Assembly (NCBI GenBank): GCA_003354225.1
Contig: PIVH01000684.1
Location: 1 to 5,174 of the forward strand
DNA from: Globobulimina sp.
Taxonomy: Eukaryota > Foraminifera > Rotaliida
Direction: 5' to 3'
DNA length: 5,174 nt
Under the pieces are notes generated by a model. It searched no databases. It saw nothing but the letters and a program-made list of their open reading frames with translations, and was not told the origin of the DNA. Within the stretch, counting starts at the first letter, position 1. Each line of letters begins with the position of its first letter. Shown here piece after piece: positions 1-5,174 of the stretch. Position numbers and translations under genes: made by a program.

Positions 1-3000
1 GGGCTATGACGGCAAAAGACTCTGTGCGTGGAACGGTGGTCGGACTGCTTATGAAGGCTCCAAAGCGTGGTTTGCCGGCGATTATGTTGGCTTTGGCTTA
101 GATTATGATAAAAAAACATGCGAGTTCTTCTTAAACGGAGAATCAATGGGTATTGCTTTTACAAATATGAATATCGAGGGACACATCTATCCCACATTGA
201 CATTGCAGGGCAATAATACGGTTAAAATATTGCCGCTGCACAGAATGAAATATTATAATAAACACAAAGATAAATATAAAACTGCGATTGACCTCTCTTC
301 AAATATTAATTCTGTCATTCAACCGGATATCATTCAATTTGGTTTTGACGAAAAAACACCATTAATGGACGAAAAAAAAAGTGATGACACCAAAGACGAC
401 TTAGATATCGATGACAGTTTTAGCGGCGCTGTAAATTATTTGTGTGCCATAAAAACATTAAGCGGCGATTTAGAATTGAAGACAACAAATAATTCCTTAC
501 ATTGCAAGGCTTTATCACCGTGCGTTTTTGCTGGAAATTTTACATTGCCGACCAACGCAAATAATAAATATATTTACGAAGTTATCTTAAATGCAATGCA
601 CGCCGAAGCAGAGGATATGGACAATGAGAATGGCAATGGATTTGGCTATGCAAATATATCAAATAATAAGATTACCGAATCGTGGACGTATAGAAATGGC
701 GAATTGTATCATAACGAGCACGTCGTTCAAATTAAAACCGAACCACAAGAATTCCAACAACGAGAATTTAAATATGAGTCAGACTTCGATGTAAATGGTG
801 TTATCTATGCGTTAGGCTCCAATTTTGGAAGCAGAGATTGGCGCAATCCGTACGAACTTAAATTAATTGAGATGACATCATCCAAATTGAAATCAGACAG
901 CAAAGCCATATCCAATGTAATTGGCCGAACCGCGACGAAATGTGTATGTGACGAAGATGAGCGAGGATGGATGCAAATCGATTTTAAAACTTTACAAATC
1001 CGGCCAACTGCCTATACATTACGCCATTATATCGCAGGCGACGAAGCTTTAAGAAATTGGAATTTGGAGGGCAGCAATAATGGAAGCGACTGGATTGTAA
1101 TTAAGAAACATGAAAACGACCAAGCATTAAACAAAAAAACTGCAGCAAACACCTGGGATATCGACGAAAATGAATGTAAACAGTTGCAAGCATTCCAAAT
1201 ATTTCGTGTCCAAATTACGGGGCCGAATAGTGCTAATAACCATTGTTTGGCCTGTTGCGGATTTGAGATTTATGGATATTTATCCGGTTCGTTTAAATAT
1301 GAGCGTTCGTTTGGTATCGATGAAAGCTATAAAAATGAAATAGAAAATAAAGAATTTAAATATGAATCGGATTTCGATACAAATGGAATATGTTATAATT
1401 TAGGCACCAAATTTGATGCCAACAACGAATGGACGAATCCTGCAGAGACTGGCTGTATAAAATTAAGTGCATCGAAATGGAAAAATGACAGTGTGCCCAT
1501 CTCAAATGTAGTGGGCCGAGCCTCTGTGCGCTGTGTCAATGATGCGGAGAAGGATGGCTTCATTGTGATTGATTTTATGTCGATAAAGATCTTGCCGCGG
1601 GCTTATACGTTACGGCATTATGCCTCTTGGGATACGGAAGCATTACGGAATTGGAACTTGGAGGGAAGCAATAACGGCGGAACCACGTGGCACTTAATCA
1701 AGAAACATGAAGACGACCAAGCATTGGCACAAAGGGGACAGTCCTTTACGTGGAAGATTTTGGAGAGAGATTGCAATGAATTTTATCAAATGTTCAAAAT
1801 ACAAATGACCGGCGCAAATAGGTACGTCCCGCTAGTTTTGTCATTTATGTTGTTAACATTTTATACGTAATGTGCTACACTCACAGCAATGATGCGTGGT
1901 ATTTGGCGTGCTCTGGCTTTGAAATCTATGGTTTTACAAAATATGAAAAAGGTATCCTTGCACTCCACAGTCCACACATTGACAGACTCTGTAAACATTT
2001 CTCTTTATATTTAAGGCAAATACGTAGAAACATGGAATAACGGCGACCGGTTTACCTGTAAAATCGACTTAAAACAACGCAAATTAACCTATGGAATAAA
2101 TGGAAAACAAACTGTTTCTCCGTATAAATTTTTAAGTGATTCGTCCACAAAAACCGCAAAATTAAATTATAATATCCCAGTATCGCCCATATTTTATTTA
2201 TGTACAAACTCATCGATTACAATCAATTTGGACAGTAAAAACATGCGTAATGTGAACGAATTCGATGGCTACAAAGCTTTAAATATAATGGATAAATTTG
2301 ATGAGATATTACACCCAAAAATCACTGTCGTGGATGAGATATTTCCCGTTAAATTGACGCAAGGAAAGGGATTTATTGTCCAGGACAAAACGGGATATAT
2401 AATTTGTTCGAGCCGCTCCAATGCGACGTGCACATTTATGTCGTCCTTCTTCCTTCCCTCCAAAACCCGCTTTTATTATGAAATCATGGCAGAAACATCT
2501 GGCCGAATGGTGTTAGGCTTTTGTGTGGCACAGCAAACGGAGAGAATCATCGGTTGCGAGATCTATGAGTGCAAAGAGAATGATTGTATGGGCATTGTTA
2601 TTGACCAATTATCGAATCAAGTCGTTATTTATACCAATGGCAGCATTCACAAAATGCATGCATTCAATAGCAATATTACCAAAACAGAGAGCAAAATATT
2701 CCCCGCATTCGCATTAAAACGAGCCATGAAAGTCAAATTAATATGGAATAAATCGCAAATTAAATATTGCAATGAAATGATACATGGCCACGCCATTGAT
2801 GTGGTGACCAATGAATATGCAGATTGTCTGAATAATATACATTATGACATTGATAAGAATGAACTAAAACCGGTGCGCGAAAAGATTGGCGATGCGGTCA
2901 TCACAATCAATGATCAAATAATCAACATTTCCGCCAGAAAGGATACGTTAATTGTCAGTAATTTTAAATTGCGAAACATTGCAAAGAATACGCAAACCGC

Positions 3001-5174
3001 AAAGAACTTTTATTACGAAGTGCAATTATTACATCACAATGTGAAAGGAATCTGGATCGGATTTATCGACAATGTCAATCATCGCTCCATCCATCAGTAC
3101 AGAAATGGCCATGGCGCCTTTTTATTCGATTTGCAACGCAAAGAGCTGTGTGGAAATGGCGAGCGATGCGTAAAATATCCAGTTGAGGAGAAGGAGAACA
3201 AAGAGGAAGAAAATAGCGATATCATTAAATGGGAGCAAGGGTCAGTGGTCGGAGTGGGTATAAATAATAATAATATTTCATTCTTTTTCAATGGCAAAGA
3301 TTTAGGCGTGGCCTGGAAAGGCTTTATGAAACATACGAAAGGCGCGTTGTGTCCCGCTATCATCGTACCGAAAGAGAAGAAGCTGTGTATTATGTTCGAT
3401 CGGTCGCGGCAACAATATCCAATGTCTTATCATTATCCCATTAATGTGATGCAGACTTATTATGGTTTGATGAAGGCGGAAGCGGCCTGGATTAAAATCA
3501 GAGAGTCTGAGATTTATACGGAGCAACGCTATGCGCTGCATATGTTGGTCAAGCATTTGGATGCCAAGGAGGACCCAGATGGGATATGGTATAAGTTATT
3601 GGTGGAAATGAATGAGACATCACAGACGTATCGCAGTCAATGGATGAAGTCAAATGGGCAAAATAATATCAGTTTGGGTTTAAAATGCATTTACGAAGAT
3701 GTACAGATCGGGAAAGATGCCATCTATCCAACCTTTACACTAACTCGCGAGGAGACGCATGAGGTACAAATTCCGTTGGAGATCAAAGCAGATATCAATA
3801 GCGTGAACTATGTGGAGGAAATAGCGTTAAATGTGAAACTATTTGGTGATGACTCGAGGCGTACATTACGTGATTTAGATAATGAAATTGCTGCGTATTA
3901 CGACGCATTCCCAGATCTAAAATATCGGTTTCAATTTTATCATTATTGCGTAGAGAATGATATATCGACACTCGATGCAATTAAAAAAACAATGACGTCT
4001 GAGTCCGATGGTTGTATTTTGGTTGAATTTGATGAAAAGTTCCCATTTGAACAAGAGCCATTGGATGAAGCTGCTAAAAAAAGAGCTATCTATCAATATT
4101 TGCAGAAAGTAATTAATGTCAACACGAGATATATTAAATGTGTCTCAGGCGATGGAAGTATTGAATGTAACAATAATATGTATGAAATTACAGCAAAATC
4201 ACATTTTCCAACCTTTAAAATCAATCAAAGCGTGCCATCTCAGGGCAAACATTTCTATCAAATGGTATTAGGAAATGGCAATTTAGCGCAGATTGGATTT
4301 GGCGACGATGAGTTCAAATGTTATAAGTCGCGCGGAAAAGGTGTAGGCGATGATAGTCATAGCTTTGCTGTGGATGGTTATAGACTTTATAAATGGTGTG
4401 GTAAATCCACCAAATATGGCGAAAAATGGAAACGGAATGATTTATTGACCTGCGCCATTGACATGGATGCAAAAACATGTTCGTTTTATCTCAATGAGAA
4501 AGAGTTAGGCATTGCCTTTACAGACATGCAGATATCGGGTGACATTTATCCATACTTTACATTGGGTTGTTATTACCAACGAACTGTGCAATTATTGATA
4601 CATCCAAAGAATACCAGAGAGGGACCATGGACTAAAGCTGGATACGAGCCACTTTGTCTTCCTTTGTCTGCTTTTGACCGAATGATTGGTAAATTATATG
4701 TTGACATAGAATATAAAAAATTGCCGCCCGCAGTTGGAACCTGCCAAAATTGCTCGAATGGACTGCAGCGATATTCCTACGACGAAGGCAATACTTTGGA
4801 TAAACGCTGTACGAAATGTTTCAATGAACCGAAGACATCGTCGCCTAATAACGAGGCGTTTGCATCGTTTAGAAACAAAGCAAAAGATATTGATAAAACA
4901 GAGTATGCCAATTATTATAGGTACAGTTGTAACGTGTGTAACAAGTATGATTTGTGCAGTGATTGCTATATCGATGATAATATTACGTGGTTGACAATCA
5001 TTCATTATTTGAGCTCTCTGAAATTATTTGGCAGAAAAAAATTAGGCGTGAAGTTGATGTCTATTTTGGGCAAATCCGACGAGAATAGCATCAGCAAAGA
5101 GGATTTTGAGCAGTTTTGTTATCATTTAATACTTCCATTAAGACAGGAAATGAAAAAAAGACTCGGATACATTA
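1..5174 (+). CDS. Large multidomain SPRY/discoidin/ZZ-like protein, partial at both ends, three exons
   Basis: The coding sequence is the join of 1-1821, 1887-1951 and 2016-5174. Base 1 is the last base of a codon begun outside the window, and base 5174 starts an incomplete codon. I read the joined frame codon by codon and found 1681 complete codons without a stop. The order is: SPRY C-terminal part, acidic linker, first half of a SPRY, two discoidin-like domains, second half of that SPRY, two more SPRY domains, a half-SPRY, an unknown stretch, a canonical SPRY, and a ZZ-like cysteine cluster with a helical tail. SPRY and discoidin folds are beta-sandwich binding modules, and ZZ fingers bind peptides, so a large intracellular adaptor or E3-ligase-like scaffold is a reasonable inference. 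No catalytic domain is visible, and I do not recognise a named orthologue. The true start and stop lie outside the window. No signal peptide or hydrophobic membrane segment is seen. Confidence 0.92.
2..238 (+). other. SPRY-1 domain, C-terminal part only (residues 1-79)
   Basis: The window opens inside a SPRY domain, a beta-sandwich protein-interaction fold. Visible signatures are GYDGKRLCAWNGG at residues 1-13, the acidic strand DYVGFGLDYDKKTCEFFLNG, and GIAFTNM with IYPTLTL before the closing strand ending KILPL. It aligns well with SPRY-5 near the end of the window, where LGIAFTDM and IYPYFTL occupy the same places. The N-terminal strands must lie upstream of base 1. Its opening motif matches the DG-R-L--W motif of SPRY-5, so the two are probably the most closely related copies. 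Confidence 0.88.
239..448 (+). other. Inter-domain linker with acidic tract (residues 80-149)
   Basis: This in-frame segment joins SPRY-1 to the first half of SPRY-2. It begins with a basic, tyrosine-containing stretch (KYYNKHKDKYK) and contains an Asp/Glu/Lys-rich, probably disordered tract at residues 116-138 (bases 347-415, including KKSDDTKDDLDIDD). No known domain is recognised. A short NINSV here resembles DINSV after the half-SPRY at 3785, possibly a relic of shared post-SPRY sequence, but that match is too short to be decisive. Confidence 0.6.
449..727 (+). other. SPRY-2, N-terminal half (residues 150-242)
   Basis: The segment has the strand order of the first half of a SPRY fold: a GDLELK strand, a CVFAGNFTL strand, the YIYEVILNAM strand corresponding to the usual YYEV of SPRY domains, NGFGYANIS corresponding to the usual IGF/IGFG strand, and SWTYRNGELYH corresponding to the strand that in SPRY-5 reads DGYRLYKW. 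It stops there, without the following W-x-x-G-D strand. That strand is found about 1.2 kb later in the gene, after two discoidin domains. An Asp/Glu/Asn-rich loop (EAEDMDNENGN) lies between the two central strands. I infer that this and 2016-2233 form one domain. Confidence 0.75.
764..1276 (+). other. Discoidin (F5/8C-like) domain 1 (residues 255-425)
   Basis: The domain shows the signature of the discoidin/galactose-binding-like fold as found in HECTD1- and BTBD9-type proteins: EFKYESDFD and NG-x-x-Y-x-LG at the start, ISNVIGR, an IDF strand, YTLRHY at about residue 338, EALRNWNLEGSNNG at 348-361, the W-x-x-I-x-x-H-x-x-D-x-x-L stretch, a TW, FRVQITGPNS and the closing LACCGFEIYG. In this subfamily the fold acts as an intracellular protein- or ligand-binding module. 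It is intact and followed by a 25-residue linker before a second copy. About half of the aligned residues are identical between the two copies. Confidence 0.88.
1277..1351 (+). other. Linker between the discoidin domains (residues 426-450)
   Basis: This 25-residue charged linker includes SFKYERSF (bases 1289-1312), which looks like a short extra copy of the EFKYESDF motif that opens each discoidin domain. A related TKYEK follows the second domain. The linker then has KNEIENK, likely helical or flexible. The motif may mark the edge of the duplicated unit. Confidence 0.6.
1352..1932 (+). other. Discoidin (F5/8C-like) domain 2 (residues 451-622), split by intron 1
   Basis: This is a second copy of the preceding domain, beginning with the identical nonapeptide EFKYESDFD. 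It carries ISNVVGR, an IDF strand, YTLRHY, the identical 14-residue EALRNWNLEGSNNG at 546-559, the KKHEDDQAL stretch, FKIQMTGAN and the closing LACSGFEIYG. The last strand is encoded by the short exon at 1887-1951. The two EALRNWNLEGSNNG coding stretches (1043-1084 and 1637-1678) differ at 7 of 42 bases, all synonymous. That pattern indicates an old duplication kept under purifying selection. Confidence 0.88.
1822..1886 (+). other. Intron 1 (GT-AG, 65 nt, phase 2)
   Basis: The donor is AG|GTACGT at 1822 and the acceptor is CACAG|C ending at 1886. Without splicing the frame meets TAA at 1868-1870. Removing 1822-1886 joins AG+C into a serine codon and continues into residues that finish the second discoidin domain with SGFEIYG, matching CGFEIYG at the end of the first one. 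A TTAAC at 1853-1857 is a possible branch site about 30 nt before the acceptor. The homology match across the junction makes the boundaries nearly certain. Confidence 0.94.
1887..1951 (+). other. Short internal exon (65 nt) completing discoidin domain 2
   Basis: This exon encodes 21 whole codons (residues 608-628) plus split codons at each end. It supplies the last core strand of the second discoidin domain (LACSGFEIYG, compare LACCGFEIYG in the first) and then TKYEK. Its length is not a multiple of three, so skipping it would change the reading frame. Confidence 0.92.
1952..2015 (+). other. Intron 2 (GT-AG, 64 nt, phase 1)
   Basis: The donor is AAG|GTATCC at 1952 and the acceptor is TTTAAG|G ending at 2015, after a T-rich tract. 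Joining G+GC gives a glycine codon, followed by KYVETWNNGD, a typical SPRY strand. Reading through instead meets TAA at 2038-2040, and the earlier AG at 1984-1985 leads to TAA at 2013-like positions after a few codons, so only the AG at 2014-2015 keeps the frame. TTGAC at 1979-1983 is a possible branch site about 32 nt upstream of the acceptor. Confidence 0.93.
2016..2233 (+). other. SPRY-2, C-terminal half (residues 629-701)
   Basis: Directly after intron 2 the protein resumes with GKYVETWNNGDRFTCKIDLKQ, the strand pair that in SPRY-5 reads YGEKWKRNDLLTCAIDMD and in SPRY-1 WFAGDYVGFGLDYD. It is followed by a strand plus turn (KLTYGINGK) equivalent to the usual F-x-x-NG, then SPIFYLCTN and ITINLD equivalent to the last two SPRY strands. 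There is no N-terminal half immediately before it, only the discoidin pair. The missing half is at 449-727. Confidence 0.75.
2345..2770 (+). other. SPRY-3 domain (residues 739-880)
   Basis: A divergent but apparently complete SPRY fold. Visible landmarks are FYYEIMAE at about residue 781, MVLGFCV for the central strand, a CMGIVIDQLSNQVVIYTNG hairpin at about 819-837, PAFAL at about 858 and the closing strand MKVKLIW. It lacks the GDD-x-x-S-x-x-x-DG-R signature of SPRY-5. The 37-residue spacer before it (2234-2344) is a probable helix plus extended segment and has no recognised domain. Alternative: a SPRY-like jelly-roll of another subfamily. Confidence 0.72.
2771..2890 (+). other. Spacer between SPRY-3 and SPRY-4 (residues 881-920)
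   Basis: Forty in-frame codons with several His, Asn and acidic residues connect the two SPRY units. No motif is recognised. Confidence 0.45.
2891..3400 (+). other. SPRY-4 domain with a charged loop (residues 921-1090)
   Basis: A complete SPRY fold: FYYEVQLL at about 960, GIWIGFID for the central strand, GAFLFDLQRKELCGNGE, then KWEQGSVVGVGINNNNISFFFNGKDLG (FFFNG near residue 1051-1055), PAIIV and the closing LCIMFD. A Glu/Lys-rich tract at residues 1018-1026 (bases 3182-3208, VEEKENKEE) lies in the same inter-strand loop that in SPRY-2 accommodates the discoidin pair. The short AAT run at 3263-3274 encodes four Asn and is a small in-frame codon repeat. Confidence 0.85.
3401..3577 (+). other. 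Probable helical segment, function unknown (residues 1091-1149)
   Basis: Following SPRY-4 is a segment rich in Ala, Leu, Glu, Lys, Met and Tyr (for example LMKAEAAWIKIRESE and RYALHMLVKHLDAKED) that looks mostly helical. No named domain is recognised. It precedes an isolated SPRY C-terminal half and stands where the N-terminal SPRY strands would be expected. Confidence 0.45.
3578..3784 (+). other. Half-SPRY: C-terminal strands without an N-terminal half (residues 1150-1218)
   Basis: The stretch DGIWYKLLVEMNET, then SLGLKCIYEDV, IYPTFTL and VQIPLEI follows the strand order of the second half of SPRY-1 and SPRY-5, where LGIAFTDM, IYPYFTL and VQLLI occur in the same order and spacing. IYPTFTL differs from IYPTLTL of SPRY-1 at one position. 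No first half (YYEV and IGFG strands) is seen in the preceding 60 residues. It may be a degenerate SPRY or one whose first half has diverged beyond recognition. Confidence 0.6.
3785..4138 (+). other. Unrecognised in-frame segment (residues 1219-1336)
   Basis: About 118 residues with no domain I can name. It contains a probable helix (RRTLRDLDNEIAAYYDAF), an aromatic-rich patch (YRFQFYHYC), an extended acidic piece (CILVEFDEKFPFEQE) and another helix (KKRAIYQYLQKVI). The reading frame is open throughout, and the codons look like those of neighbouring segments, so it is coding. Confidence 0.5.
4139..4606 (+). other. SPRY-5 domain, most canonical copy (residues 1337-1492)
   Basis: A complete SPRY domain: FYQMVLG at about 1375, AQIGFGDDEF for the central strand, GVGDDSHSFAVDGYRLYKW at about 1404-1422, WKRNDLLTCAIDMDAKTCSFYLNEKELG, GIAFTDM, IYPYFTL and VQLLIHP. 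The GDD-x-x-S-x-x-x-DG-R-x-x-KW stretch is the classic signature shared with ryanodine-receptor- and RNF123-type SPRY domains. It serves here as the template for recognising the other, more divergent copies. Confidence 0.92.
4607..4741 (+). other. Linker between SPRY-5 and the cysteine cluster (residues 1493-1537)
   Basis: Forty-five codons, including GPWTKAGYEPL and a probable short helix (LSAFDRMIGKLYVDIEY). No domain is recognised. Confidence 0.45.
4742..4969 (+). other. ZZ-like zinc-binding cysteine cluster (residues 1538-1613)
   Basis: Eight cysteines fall in four CxxC pairs at residues 1538/1541, 1560/1563, 1600/1603 and 1609/1612. The last two, in YRYSCNVCNKYDLCSDCY, match the core of ZZ fingers (Cys-x2-Cys-x5-Cys-x2-Cys with DLC and a following aromatic). 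Known ZZ fingers bind two zinc ions and recognise peptides such as acetylated or N-terminal sequences. The 36-residue spacing between the second and third pairs is much longer than usual, and the usual closing His-x-x-x-His pair is not seen; one His is at residue 1625. It could alternatively be a zinc ribbon followed by a ZZ core. Confidence 0.7.
4970..5174 (+). other. Helical tail with weak EF-hand resemblance, runs off the window (residues 1614-1681)
   Basis: The tail is predicted helical by composition (WLTIIHYLSSLKLFG, then KLMSILG and EDFEQFCYHLI). The segment GKSDENSISKEDF (bases 5069-5107) has the spacing of an EF-hand loop with Ile at position 8 and an acidic residue at 12, but Gly rather than Asp at position 1, so calcium binding is doubtful. 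The coding frame is still open at the window end. Confidence 0.4.

Larger units (their letters stand above)
764..1932 (+). repeat. Tandem intragenic duplication (two discoidin-coding units)
   Basis: The unit starting at 764 and the unit starting at 1352 encode homologous domains with about half of residues identical and conserved blocks in the same order. The nucleotide sequences have diverged largely at synonymous positions within the conserved blocks. No intron interrupts the first unit, while the second is interrupted near its end at 1822. Confidence 0.85.

Noticed and set aside
146-1870. A stand-alone 574-residue gene starting at ATG 146 and ending at TAA 1870
   Set aside because: The frame is open from base 2 with clear SPRY strands before the ATG, and the TAA lies inside intron 1. 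Splicing continues the second discoidin domain, so neither end is real.
1952-1985. Alternative acceptors for intron 2 at AG 1969-1970 and 1984-1985
   Set aside because: The first gives an intron of only 19 nt, and the second leads to an in-frame TAA within about ten codons. Only the AG at 2014-2015 gives a long open frame with SPRY similarity.
1822-2040. Frameshifts or a pseudogene break between discoidin 2 and the downstream frame
   Set aside because: Two consensus GT-AG introns restore the frame exactly, and the residues across both junctions match the homologous domain copies, so an active spliced gene is the simpler explanation.
3259-3276. AAT microsatellite
   Set aside because: Only about four units, encoding a run of Asn between two SPRY strands. 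It is too short to call a separate repeat feature.
3094-3556. Two overlapping minus-strand open frames
   Set aside because: Both are opposite SPRY-4 coding sequence and have no recognisable product.
4734-4994. Plus-strand open frame of about 86 codons in another frame
   Set aside because: It overlaps the ZZ-like region out of frame and has no domain match; the in-frame reading has four CxxC pairs.
4694-5005. Minus-strand open frame of about 103 codons
   Set aside because: It lies opposite the cysteine cluster of the + strand gene, whose protein homology is clear. The minus frame shows no recognisable domain and is most simply a shadow.

Overview
The window holds one continuous piece of a single large protein-coding gene on the + strand, open at both ends, interrupted by two short spliceosomal introns (1822-1886, 65 nt; 1952-2015, 64 nt). 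Joining 1-1821, 1887-1951 and 2016-5174 gives 1681 complete in-frame codons with no stop under the standard code. Residue numbers below count from the first complete codon at 2-4. GT-AG introns of about 65 nt, a moderately AT-rich composition and a mosaic of SPRY, discoidin (F5/8C-like) and ZZ-like zinc-finger modules point to a nuclear gene of a eukaryote, most plausibly a unicellular one. The exact lineage cannot be read from this window.

Layout: the C-terminal part of SPRY-1 (2-238); an acidic linker (239-448); the N-terminal half of SPRY-2 (449-727); two tandem discoidin-like domains of the HECTD1/BTBD9 kind (764-1276 and 1352-1932), the second finished by a 65-nt exon; the C-terminal half of SPRY-2 (2016-2233); SPRY-3 (2345-2770); SPRY-4 with a charged loop (2891-3400); a mostly helical stretch with an isolated C-terminal half of a SPRY fold (3578-3784); an unrecognised stretch (3785-4138); SPRY-5, the most canonical copy (4139-4606); a cysteine cluster ending in a ZZ-like core (4742-4969); and a helical tail with a weak EF-hand resemblance running off the window (4970-5174).

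The most notable feature is that the tandem discoidin pair appears to be nested inside a SPRY domain. The strands before and after the pair match the two halves of one SPRY fold, and the break falls at the loop that in SPRY-5 lies near 4397-4411.

Both discoidin units and all the SPRY units are recognition modules, so the segment looks like the binding part of a giant intracellular scaffold or a ubiquitin-ligase-type protein. No catalytic domain is visible in the window, and no signal peptide or membrane segment is seen. No second gene, RNA gene, mobile element or CRISPR array is supported. The minus strand has only short open frames that shadow this gene.
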